Shown here: positions 26,927-34,622 of the stretch, in pieces
Layout: each line of letters starts with the position of its first letter
Numbering within the stretch: position 1 is the stretch's first letter
Assembly: GCA_910584965.1 (NCBI GenBank)
Contig: CAJUDZ010000002.1
Coordinates: 62,001 to 126,000, forward strand
Reading direction: 5' to 3'
DNA: 64,000 nt
Source: an uncultured Lachnospiraceae bacterium
GTDB taxonomy: Bacteria; Bacillota; Clostridia; Lachnospirales; Lachnospiraceae
The notes under the pieces: model-generated
What the model was told of the DNA's origin: nothing
Databases searched by the model: none
What the model saw: the letters and a program-made list of their open reading frames with translations, nothing else
Translations under genes and position numbers: made by a program

Positions 26927-29317
26927 ATGACACCGGAACAGCGGCTGCGGGAATTACCTAAGGCAATCATCAAATGGTATGAGATAGAAAAGGAAAGCCG
27001 GATTGCCTGTCTGGTACATGAAGAGGGAAACAGTGTCCGTATCGCGGAAGCGTTAGAGGAAATGGGATTACGGACAGAACGTCTGGCATTCAATTGGCCG
27101 GAGACGGAAGTAGTGAAGGAAGGCAAAGAACAAGACAATACTGCTCGGGTAGAAAAAAGCAGAGAAGATGCCTGGAGCCGGTATGAAAAAGAACGTTTTG
27201 ATATCATTGTTGCGGTAGATATTCTGGAATATGCGGGGACACCCGGGACATTGCTAGAACGTATTCGCAGTCTGCTGAAACCGGACGGCAGACTTCTTCT
27301 GGCGGCGGATAACCGGCTGGGTATCCGGTATTTTTGCGGGGATCAGGATTCCTTTACCGGTAAAAATTTTGACAGCATTGAAAACTACAGGCATCTGCTT
27401 TACTGGGAGCGGAACGAAGCGAAAGGAAGAGCCTGCGCAAAGGCTGAGATTATACACTTTCTGGAAACGGCCGGATTTACGGATCATCGTTTTTTTTCTG
27501 TGTTTCCAAGATTATCGAATCCGCAGGTGCTCATTGCGGAAGATTATGAGCCGAATGAGGCGCTGGATATCCGGATTTTCCCGGAGTATAACAGTCCGGA
27601 TACGATTTTTTTGATGGAAGAAGAGCTTTATCCGTCCCTGATGGAGAACCATCTTCTGCATGGCATGGCCAACGGTTTTTTTGTGGAATGTCCTCTGAAC
27701 GGTGTTTTTTCCCCGGTGAATCAGGTTACCCTTTCCGGCGAGAGAGGGCCGGAAAATGCCATGGCAACCATTCTGCGAAGCGATGGGATCGTGATAAAAC
27801 GTGCTCTGTATCAGGAAGGAAAAGAAAAAATTCAGAGGCTTTATGATAACAATCAGTATTTACAAAAACAAGGGGTACAGATGATAGCGGCAAGGATCGA
27901 AGGCAGAGATTTTGTCATGCCGTATGTGTCAGGCGTTCCGGCCAACGATTATTTTCGGATGCTGTTTGTACGGAACAAGGAGTCTTTTCTGGAAAGTCTT
28001 GATACTTTCTGGGAAATTATTCTGCATTCGTCGGAACACGCACGGTTTGAGGAGATTAACTGGGAACAGTTCGAGCCGGGATGGGAGAAAAGGAAAAAGG
28101 ACGATCCCAATAAGGATAAGTGGAAAATGATTGCTTCCGGTACGGAAAAGGAACGGGCGGATTTAGGGGTAATTTTAAAGCGGGGATATCCTGATCTGGT
28201 TTCTTTAAACTGCTTTTATCAGGAGAATCGTTTTATATTTTACGATCAGGAGCTTTACCTGAAAAACATGCCGGCAAAAGCAATTCTGCTACGGACGATA
28301 GAATTTATTTATAAATTTAATGACCAGTTGGATGAAATCATTCCCAGGAAAGAACTTTTTGAGCGGTATGGACTTGAGACGTATCGCGATTTGTTCTCTA
28401 AATTTATCGGCCGGTTTCTGAATATATTGCGGGGTGATGACGGACTGTCCGATTATTTTAAGGAAGGAAGGCGGGACTACGGGACCGTAGAGGAGAACCG
28501 TAAACGTCTGAATTATTCGGGAGAAGAGTATGCAATGATTTTTAAAGATATTTTCCATCATACCAGAGGACGGAAATTATATCTCTTCGGTTCCGGTAAT
28601 TATGCGAAACGTTTCCGTGAAAAATATGGGGAGATTTATCCTGTAGCGGGATACCTGGATAACGACGAAAGCCGCCAGGGGACGGAAGTGGAAGGCTTGC
28701 CGGTGCTTTCGCCTTTGGCGCTTAATGAGATGAATCCAGCAGAATATAAGGTGTTGATCTGCATCCGCAATTACATGCCGTTGGTGCGCCAGCTTCGCAG
28801 GGCGGGAATTCCGAACTTCAGCGTATACAATCCGTATCTGGTGTATCGGGAAGAGCATGAGCCGGAAGCGGAAGAGCAGCCAAAGAAATATAACGTGGGT
28901 TACGTAGCGGGTGTATTTGATCTTTTTCATATCGGGCACCTGAATCTATTACGTCGTGCAAAGGAACAGTGTAATTACCTGATTGTGGGAGTCGTTACGG
29001 ACGAAGGGGTCATCCGGCATAAGAAATCGAATCCGAAGATCCCGTATGAAGAGAGGATTGCCATTGTGCGTGCATGCCGGTATGTGGATGAGGCAGTTGA
29101 GATACCGCTTAATAAAGGGGATACGGATGAAGCATGGCGTAAATACCGGTTCGATGCACAGTTTTCGGGAAGCGACTATGCGGATGACCCGAAATGGCTG
29201 GCGAAAAAGGACTTTTTACAAAGGCATGGCTCAGACCTGGTGTTCTTTCCTTATACGGAGGGAATCAGCACGACGCAGTTGAAGGATGTGGTGAAAGGAA
29301 ACGGGGAGAAAAAATGA
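26927..29317 (+). CDS. Four-module fusion: methyltransferase / kinase-like / Rossmann / cytidylyltransferase
   Basis: The 796-residue protein starts after GGAGG. Residues 1-225 resemble the C-terminal half of a class I SAM methyltransferase (FDIIVAVDILEYAGTPGTLLERI, LLKPDGRLLLAADN). Residues about 240-540 look like a phosphotransferase or kinase-like fold (VIKRALYQEGKEKIQRLYDN, FVMPYVSG, FIFYDQEL) without a motif I can fully verify. Residues about 550-645 are the shared Rossmann-like module (LYLFGSGNYAKRF, YLDNDESRQG). Residues about 655-790 are a TagD/GCT-type cytidylyltransferase with GVFDLFHIGHLNLLRRA, YEERIAIVRACRYVDE and EGISTT. The C-terminal module should form a CDP-alcohol such as CDP-glycerol, CDP-ethanolamine or a similar product. 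Combining kinase-like and cytidylyltransferase parts would allow two successive activation steps. Confidence 0.82.
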   Translation: MTPEQRLRELPKAIIKWYEIEKESRIACLVHEEGNSVRIAEALEEMGLRTERLAFNWPETEVVKEGKEQDNTARVEKSREDAWSRYEKERFDIIVAVDILEYAGTPGTLLERIRSLLKPDGRLLLAADNRLGIRYFCGDQDSFTGKNFDSIENYRHLLYWERNEAKGRACAKAEIIHFLETAGFTDHRFFSVFPRLSNPQVLIAEDYEPNEALDIRIFPEYNSPDTIFLMEEELYPSLMENHLLHGMANGFFVECPLNGVFSPVNQVTLSGERGPENAMATILRSDGIVIKRALYQEGKEKIQRLYDNNQYLQKQGVQMIAARIEGRDFVMPYVSGVPANDYFRMLFVRNKESFLESLDTFWEIILHSSEHARFEEINWEQFEPGWEKRKKDDPNKDKWKMIASGTEKERADLGVILKRGYPDLVSLNCFYQENRFIFYDQELYLKNMPAKAILLRTIEFIYKFNDQLDEIIPRKELFERYGLETYRDLFSKFIGRFLNILRGDDGLSDYFKEGRRDYGTVEENRKRLNYSGEEYAMIFKDIFHHTRGRKLYLFGSGNYAKRFREKYGEIYPVAGYLDNDESRQGTEVEGLPVLSPLALNEMNPAEYKVLICIRNYMPLVRQLRRAGIPNFSVYNPYLVYREEHEPEAEEQPKKYNVGYVAGVFDLFHIGHLNLLRRAKEQCNYLIVGVVTDEGVIRHKKSNPKIPYEERIAIVRACRYVDEAVEIPLNKGDTDEAWRKYRFDAQFSGSDYADDPKWLAKKDFLQRHGSDLVFFPYTEGISTTQLKDVVKGNGEKK

Positions 29318-29364
29318 TTGTGAACAACCTGAAGAAACTGGCGGAGGAAGGAAAACTGGGATAG
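29314..29364 (+). other. 16-codon ORF coupled to the fusion gene
   Basis: ATG 29314 overlaps the stop of the fusion gene (ATGA) and reads MIVNNLKKLAEEGKLG before TAG. It looks like the opening of a longer lost gene or a coupling device; no function can be assigned. Confidence 0.3.
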
Positions 29365-29380
29365 TGGAAGAGGACGATAT

Positions 29381-30712
29381 ATGAAAAAAATTTGTGCAAT
29401 GACCAGCAGCATTTTTTGTTTTGATAAGCCGGCCCAGAGCATCAGAGAACTGCGAACGGTGGGAATTGACGGCATTATGTTTGATTTCTCTGTGTTTTGC
29501 TCGGCACAGAGCCTGTTGAATCTGAAAGAGAGGATAGAAAAGGCAGAGCGCGCCGGAGAGGAAAAACCGAAATGGAAACCGGAGGAGACAAAAATATATT
29601 ATCAAAAAGTGACAGAGGCTTTTGCAGCGAGTGATTTTCTGCCTTCGATTGCCAGACTTCCATTTACCGATGTGTGGACTCGTTTGGAGACTCCCGAAAA
29701 ATGCAGGGAATTAAATGAACTGACGCTCAGGATTAACGAGGACTGTATCATTGCCGCAGAAACGCTTGGCTGTACACATGTCATTGTCCAGCCGCTGTTT
29801 GCAGGAGTGGAACGGGGACAGGAGTGGGAAGTTAATAGGAAATTTTACCTGACGCTTGCAAAAGTATGCAGAAAGGCGTATACGAAACTGCTGCTGGTGA
29901 ATCAGTGCGGTAACCAAAATGGCCATTTGGTGCGCGGGATATGTTCGGAAGGGGCGCAGGCGGCGTCCTGGATTGACGATCTGAACAAAGAGGCGGGAAC
30001 AGAACGTTTCGGTTTCTGTCTGGATACGGGAACTTGCAATCTCTGCGGACAGAATATGCAGAGTATGGCGGCAGCGGTGGGAAGCCGGATTCAGGCAGTC
30101 ATTCTGACGGAGAATGACGGACAAAGGCAGGCAAAGATGCTTCCCTTTACAAACGTTTACAGGCGCCGCTCTGCAATGGATTGGCTCGGCGCAGTCAGAG
30201 GGCTCAGGGAACTGTCTTACGATGGATATCTGATTCTGGAAACGACAGATACGACAGCGGCATTTTCTCCGTTGCTGCAACCTTATCTGTATCCGCTTTA
30301 TAAAGCGGTTCTTGATTATTTTGAAATGCAGATCGGCATCGAGCGGGATTTGAAAAAATATGAGCGGGTTGCTCTTTTCGGTGCGGGAAATATGTGTCGG
30401 AATTATATGAAGTGTTACGGGAAAAAGTACCCGCCTCTTTTTACATGTGACAATAATCCGAAACTGTGGGGAACGGAGTTTGAGGGACTTGAAGTAAAAG
30501 ATCCCAAAGAACTTAACAATTTGCCGGAAAACAGCGGAGTAATTATCTGTAATATTTTTTACCGGGAGATTGAGGAGCAGCTGCGTTCGATGGGCATTAC
30601 CGATATCGGTCGTTTTAATGACGAGTATATGCCTTCTTTCTATTTTGACAGATTGAAGCGTGAAGAGCCGAATGGGGAAGAAGACAGCGGGAATAACAAG
30701 GGAAAGAAGTGA
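29381..30712 (+). CDS. TIM-barrel sugar isomerase/epimerase-like protein with C-terminal Rossmann module
   Basis: The 443-residue protein has an AP-endonuclease-2-like TIM barrel (about 1-310) in the sugar phosphate isomerase/epimerase family. Residues near the usual metal sites include FGFCLDTGTCNLCGQN and YLILETTD. Some usual His ligands are replaced (LVNQCGN in place of IEN, ILTENDG in place of HxHDN), so classical isomerase activity is doubtful. Residues about 329-425 are the shared Rossmann-like module (RVALFGAGNMCRNYMK, CDNNPKLWG). The next gene is a single-domain relative with intact metal ligands. Confidence 0.8.
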   Translation: MKKICAMTSSIFCFDKPAQSIRELRTVGIDGIMFDFSVFCSAQSLLNLKERIEKAERAGEEKPKWKPEETKIYYQKVTEAFAASDFLPSIARLPFTDVWTRLETPEKCRELNELTLRINEDCIIAAETLGCTHVIVQPLFAGVERGQEWEVNRKFYLTLAKVCRKAYTKLLLVNQCGNQNGHLVRGICSEGAQAASWIDDLNKEAGTERFGFCLDTGTCNLCGQNMQSMAAAVGSRIQAVILTENDGQRQAKMLPFTNVYRRRSAMDWLGAVRGLRELSYDGYLILETTDTTAAFSPLLQPYLYPLYKAVLDYFEMQIGIERDLKKYERVALFGAGNMCRNYMKCYGKKYPPLFTCDNNPKLWGTEFEGLEVKDPKELNNLPENSGVIICNIFYREIEEQLRSMGITDIGRFNDEYMPSFYFDRLKREEPNGEEDSGNNKGKK

Positions 30713-30725
30713 TGGGAGGAATGTG

Positions 30726-31661
30726 ATGCTGCGTATCGGAGTACAAACCAAAAATGTAGTAACGGATACAAATCCGGCGGAAGGCTTTGATCTGCTGAAA
30801 CGGGCCGGCTTTTCCTGTGCGGATTTCAGCCTCAATGAATATCTGCTCAATTCTGCGATCTATCAGTCGGAGCGCAACGCTTTTTTTGATAAGTCGGTTA
30901 AGGAACTGGAAACTTTTTTTGCACCGCACAAAAAAGGAGCGGAAGCCGCCGGGATTGTCATCAACCAAATGCACATGCCTTATCCGGTTTATGTGCCGGG
31001 CGGGGACGATGAACTGAACGCATATCTGTGGAATGTGGCGGCGCCCAAGAGCCTGCATGTCTGCGCTTTTTTCGGCTGTCCTTATCTTGTGATACACGGC
31101 TTTAAACTGTCTCATTTTCTCGGCTCCGAAGAACTGGAATGGGAGCAGACGGAGAAATTTCTTCATTTTCTTGCGCCGATGGCGAAAGAAATGGGAATCA
31201 CCCTCTGCATTGAAAACCTGTACGACAGTATCGGCGGACATCTTGTGGAAGGGCCATGCTGCCATGCCCAAAAGGCGGTGGAGCGAATCGAGCGCATGAA
31301 CGACAGATATGGCGGCGAAGTGCTGGGGTTTTGTTTTGACACCGGCCATGCGAACCTTATCGGGCTCAATTTTGAAAAGTTCATCACGACCCTGGACGGC
31401 CATTTGAAAGTGCTTCATATTCACGACAATGACGGCGTATCCGACCTGCACCAGCTTCCGTTCACCTTTACGAGAACGCGGGAGAATCTGCCTTCCACCG
31501 ATTGGGAGGGCTTTATCGGAGGTTTAAAACACATAGGTTTTGAGGGAACGCTGAGTTTCGAGACGGCGCCCGTGCTGACGGCCTTTCCGGAAGAAATGAA
31601 AGCGGACGTCCTGGCGTTTATTGCGCGGACGGGCCGTTATCTGGGCTCACGGATTTGCTGA
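30726..31661 (+). CDS. Sugar phosphate isomerase/epimerase (AP2-type TIM barrel)
   Basis: The protein of about 311 residues starts at ATG 30726 after GGGAGGA; in-frame codons upstream lack a ribosome site. TIM-barrel metal ligands are visible in LCIENLYD, CFDTGHANL, LHIHDNDG and SFETAP, as in xylose-isomerase-like epimerases. It probably supplies or interconverts the sugar used by the island. Its last 44 bases overlap the end of the converging AraC gene. Confidence 0.85.
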   Translation: MLRIGVQTKNVVTDTNPAEGFDLLKRAGFSCADFSLNEYLLNSAIYQSERNAFFDKSVKELETFFAPHKKGAEAAGIVINQMHMPYPVYVPGGDDELNAYLWNVAAPKSLHVCAFFGCPYLVIHGFKLSHFLGSEELEWEQTEKFLHFLAPMAKEMGITLCIENLYDSIGGHLVEGPCCHAQKAVERIERMNDRYGGEVLGFCFDTGHANLIGLNFEKFITTLDGHLKVLHIHDNDGVSDLHQLPFTFTRTRENLPSTDWEGFIGGLKHIGFEGTLSFETAPVLTAFPEEMKADVLAFIARTGRYLGSRIC

Positions 31662-32517
31662 TTTCCGCCCGTTTCCGGTATTCGGAAGGCGAGCATCCTT
31701 TTTGTTTATGGAACAGCCGGCTGAAATACAAAGGGTTATCGTATCCGACAATATGTCCGATTTCGGATATGGTATAGGAAGTCCCTTCCAGCAGCATCTG
31801 TGCATTGGCGATACGGATGGAAACGATATACTGCATGGGCGTCATCTGGGTATACCGCTTAAAGTTTCGTATGAACCAGCTGACGCTCATGCCTCTGGAA
31901 ACGGCATATTCTTCAATGCGGATATCCGTATTATAATAATCGTTAAAATACTGAGCAGCGATATCCATCTCGGTATCGAGATATTCGTTGCTCAAATTTC
32001 GTTCTTTGGTAACTTTTCTGTGAATTGCAATCAGCAGCTGCCTTAACAGCAGGACAAGCACTTCTTCATAATGCGGACGGCATCTTTGCAGTTCCGTAAT
32101 GGCCCGTTTGAAAATCCTGGGAAATTCCAGCGAAGTGCCTACATAAAAAACGCGCATATCATCGCTGATTCCATAGCTTCTTAAAATATTCTTCACGTCA
32201 TTTCCGGTAAAATGAATCCAATAGACTTCCGTTTTATCCACGCCGTAATACTCATATTTCTGAAATTCTTTCGGCCTGTACAGAACCATGTTTCCGGCAG
32301 TCACCAGCGTTTCGTTTTCCTCATTGTCAAAATGAAAATGTGCGGTTCCGGCGGAAACATACAGAATCTGGTAGTCAACCCGGCCGCGGGGTCTGTATGT
32401 GGGCAGCCTGGGATGGTTTTTCAGACGATATGTGCCGCAGCTTCCGACTGTCAGCGGCTTGCTTTTGTCTTTAAAGTCGATCAGGGAATTGTGCAGATAT
32501 CCGGAATTGATATACAT
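31618..32517 (-). CDS. AraC-family transcriptional regulator
   Basis: ATG 32517 follows GGGAGG on the minus strand; the longer frame to 32607 lacks such a site. The roughly 299-residue protein has a cupin-like sensing half (VDYQILYVSAGTAHFHFDNEENETLVTAGNMVLYRP) and a C-terminal AraC/XylS double helix-turn-helix (YAVSRGMSVSWFIRNFKRYTQ, IGHIVGYDNPLYFSRLFHKQ then GCSPSEYRKR). Such proteins sense a sugar and control nearby carbohydrate genes. It converges on and overlaps the isomerase gene. Confidence 0.9.
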   Translation of the reverse strand: MYINSGYLHNSLIDFKDKSKPLTVGSCGTYRLKNHPRLPTYRPRGRVDYQILYVSAGTAHFHFDNEENETLVTAGNMVLYRPKEFQKYEYYGVDKTEVYWIHFTGNDVKNILRSYGISDDMRVFYVGTSLEFPRIFKRAITELQRCRPHYEEVLVLLLRQLLIAIHRKVTKERNLSNEYLDTEMDIAAQYFNDYYNTDIRIEEYAVSRGMSVSWFIRNFKRYTQMTPMQYIVSIRIANAQMLLEGTSYTISEIGHIVGYDNPLYFSRLFHKQKGCSPSEYRKRAEISKSVSPDNGPSAQ

Positions 32518-32655
32518 GGAAACCTCCCTTTCTGCGCTTTGCGTGAAACTATTTTCCGAAATGCTTTTTTCTATTGTATCATTTTGTGTATGTTTTGTCC
32601 AATTCAATATATAGCCTGAAAACGGAATAAAACCTTATAATATCTTTAGGAAAAG

Positions 32656-32760
32656 CAAGCACAACAGCTTGTATTCCAAGAATTTACTGCGCAAATTCTT
32701 ATATGAAGACCGTTGCGGTTACCGCAGTTTCTTATAGAAAAAATACTGCTTTATAAGAAA
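32656..32760 (+). promoter_or_regulatory. Leader with four consecutive short dyads before an AraC gene
   Basis: Four inverted repeats follow one another: CAAGC/GCTTG (32656-32671), AAGAATTT/AAATTCTT (32678-32700), the palindrome TGCGGTTACCGCA (near 32714-32726) and TTTCTTATA/TATAAGAAA (32728-32760). They lie between the divergent AraC genes and end about 65 bases before the GTG start at 32827. They could be operator sites or a structured RNA leader. Confidence 0.45.
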
Positions 32761-32826
32761 TCAAATAACGTAAAAGGAAATTTGAGACAGGTCTTGAAAA
32801 AAGCAGGAAAAAATGGGAGGGATGGA

Positions 32827-33648
32827 GTGCATTTACAATATCAGGAGACAAAAGAGAGAGTAGTGTTCAGACAGAAAGAATCCGGGCATGTGCCGCCGCA
32901 TCTGCATGACGCGCTGGAAATCGTGTATGTGACGGCGGGGACGCTGGAAGCCGGCGTCGGCGCAGAACTTTTCCACATGGAGACGGGCGATATCGCTTTT
33001 ATTTTTCCCGATGTGATACATCATTATCAGGTGTCGGCGGCAGGAGAAAACAGAGCGGCTTATATCCATATTCCGCAGTCTCTTTGCGGCGCTTTTCTGG
33101 AGAGGGTACGCAGATGTTGTCCGGTTTACCCTGTGATCGGCGGAAAAAAGGCAGGAGAAGATGTACATGGCGCTTTACGGAAATTATCGATAATCGGAAA
33201 AGATGATTTTGTGCTCGCACAGGCTTATGTGCAGATCATACTCGCGAGGTGTTTTCCCGAACTGGAACTGACCCTGAAAGAAGGAGGCGCGGACGACGAT
33301 CTGATCTATCGGACGGCGGCTTATATTGCGTCCAATTTCCGGGAGGAACTCAGCCTGACATCGGTGGCAGCTGAGCTGGGCGTCAGCAAATATGTGCTGT
33401 CCAGGACTTTTTCATGTGTCTTTCGCTGTAACTTTAACCGTTATCTGAATGAGGCCCGTCTGAATTACGCCTGTTTCTGCCTGGAAAACACGAATCGTTC
33501 GATTACCGATATTTGTATGGACAGCGGCTTTGAGAGCCAGAGGACTTTTAACCGCGTATTTAAAGAGCGATGCCGGATGACGCCGAGAGAGTATCGGAAA
33601 ACGCATTGCTCCCATGGTGTGCTGGCATATTCCCGTTTCGTCGGATGA
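32827..33648 (+). CDS. AraC-family transcriptional regulator with cupin sensor
   Basis: GTG 32827 is preceded by GGGAGGG; the frame is open further upstream to 32713 but without a ribosome site. The roughly 273-residue protein has an N-terminal cupin (VPPHLHDALEIVYVTAGTLEAGVG, METGDIAFIFPDVIHHYQV) and a C-terminal double helix-turn-helix (LTSVAAELGVSKYVLSRTFSCVF, ITDICMDSGFESQRTFNRVFKER, RMTPREYR). Target and inducer are unknown; the glycan island and the divergent AraC gene are candidates. Confidence 0.9.
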   Translation: MHLQYQETKERVVFRQKESGHVPPHLHDALEIVYVTAGTLEAGVGAELFHMETGDIAFIFPDVIHHYQVSAAGENRAAYIHIPQSLCGAFLERVRRCCPVYPVIGGKKAGEDVHGALRKLSIIGKDDFVLAQAYVQIILARCFPELELTLKEGGADDDLIYRTAAYIASNFREELSLTSVAAELGVSKYVLSRTFSCVFRCNFNRYLNEARLNYACFCLENTNRSITDICMDSGFESQRTFNRVFKERCRMTPREYRKTHCSHGVLAYSRFVG

Positions 33649-33660
33649 TATTTTTCGCAT

Positions 33661-33710
33661 AAGAAGCCGCCGCCCGGCCATGTCAGCCGGCGCGGCGGTT
33701 TCTCTTTTTT
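33661..33710. terminator. Strong, probably bidirectional terminator
   Basis: AAGCCGCCGC (33661-33670) pairs with the complementary GCGGCGGTTT arm (to about 33701) around an inner CCGG/CCGG stem, followed by TCTCTTTTTT. It separates the AraC gene from the converging small gene. Confidence 0.75.
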
Positions 33711-33727
33711 CCGCTGTTTTGTCGGAA

Positions 33728-34006
33728 TCAGCGGTATTCCCGCATATTGACATTGTAGTAATAGGGAAGAGCAGCTTTTGTATATCCGTTTGTCCGGATC
33801 AGAATGTTTTTCTGTTCTTCTTTCTTACATGCTTCGTCGAACACTTCCGAGAAAAATTTCCTGGAAAGAGAATCCGACGAATCCCGCTTGGACTGGTGTC
33901 TTTCATCGTCGGAAGAAGCCTTCCTCAGATGCGGTATCACCGTAACCGCCTGAACTTTATAAAGCTTGTCATATCCGTATGCTTCGAGTCCCTCCCTGGA
34001 ATCCAC
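33728..34006 (-). CDS. Small hydrophilic protein of unknown function
   Basis: The minus-strand frame ends with a well-composed segment, KVQAVTVIPHLRKASSDDER, then SLSRKFFSEVFDEACKKEEQ, and finally ILIRTNGYTKAALPYYYNVN. This looks like a real protein, while the overlapping plus-strand frame looks like a shadow. I take GTG 34006 as start (92 residues) but no convincing ribosome site is visible. It resembles small conserved proteins of Lachnospiraceae, some linked to flagellar genes, but I cannot assign it. Confidence 0.45.
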   Translation of the reverse strand: MDSREGLEAYGYDKLYKVQAVTVIPHLRKASSDDERHQSKRDSSDSLSRKFFSEVFDEACKKEEQKNILIRTNGYTKAALPYYYNVNMREYR

Positions 34007-34168
34007 TTTTTTTGTTCTATTATTTATATCGGCATAAATGGGCAGAAAATAAGGGGGAAATGAGGAGAATATTCTGACAATCGTTCTGCCTGTTGAGACC
34101 GGCCGGTCTTTTTGAACACAAAATGGTGGAATAAAAAATCGCACTGATAAAAACACCGCACATAAAAC

Positions 34169-34231
34169 AAGGTTGACAAGTGACTACCTATGGTATAAGA
34201 TGGATATACAAGGTAGTCACTTGTCAACCTT
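34169..34231. promoter_or_regulatory. Promoter and 21-bp inverted-repeat operator of the blaI-blaR1 operon
   Basis: A perfect 21-bp inverted repeat has arms at 34169-34189 and 34211-34231 (core GTTGACAAGTGACTACC and its complement), 21 bases apart. TTGACA of the -35 box (34173-34178) lies in the left arm; TATAAG or TAAGAT around 34194-34201 is the likely -10 in the spacer. BlaI dimers on the arms would cover both promoter boxes. Confidence 0.8.
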
Positions 34232-34250
34232 TTTAGGAGGAATATGGAAG

Positions 34251-34622
34251 ATGATAAAATTATCGGAAGCTGAATGGAAAGTTATGAATCTTTTATGGGA
34301 GAATGCACCGCAGACGATCATGCAGATTACGAATCATTTTAAAACGACGACCGGATGGACGAAGCATACGGTCATGACGTTTCTGCGCCGCATGGAAGAA
34401 AAAGGAGCCGTGCATTATGAAGAGGGGGAGCGGGCCAGGCGCTATTATCCCGATATCGAGAAGACGGAAGCGGTGTTCCAGGAAACGGAGGAGTTTCTCG
34501 ATAAGGTTTTTAACGGGCATCTTGGGCTGATGTTAAATACGATGGTGGAGAGAAAGCCTTTGTCCGGGGAAGAGATCGAGGAGCTTTATGAGATCCTGAG
34601 AAAGGCGGAGGAGGGGAAATGA
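34251..34622 (+). CDS. blaI: BlaI/MecI-family transcriptional repressor
   Basis: The 123-residue winged-helix repressor starts at ATG 34251 after AGGAGG. It shows KLSEAEWKVMNLLWENAPQT, TTTGWTKHTVMTFLRRMEEKGAV and a wing region GERARRYYPD, then a dimerising helix. In this family the partner BlaR1 protease inactivates the repressor when a beta-lactam or envelope stress is sensed. It probably represses its own operon through the upstream inverted repeat. It overlaps the next gene by four bases (ATGA). No beta-lactamase gene is nearby. Confidence 0.92.
   Translation: MIKLSEAEWKVMNLLWENAPQTIMQITNHFKTTTGWTKHTVMTFLRRMEEKGAVHYEEGERARRYYPDIEKTEAVFQETEEFLDKVFNGHLGLMLNTMVERKPLSGEEIEELYEILRKAEEGK

Noticed and set aside
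33614..34063. 149-residue open frame on the plus strand
   Set aside because: It starts inside the AraC gene, crosses a terminator and is rich in Phe/Cys/Ser with no domain; the minus-strand frame is more protein-like.
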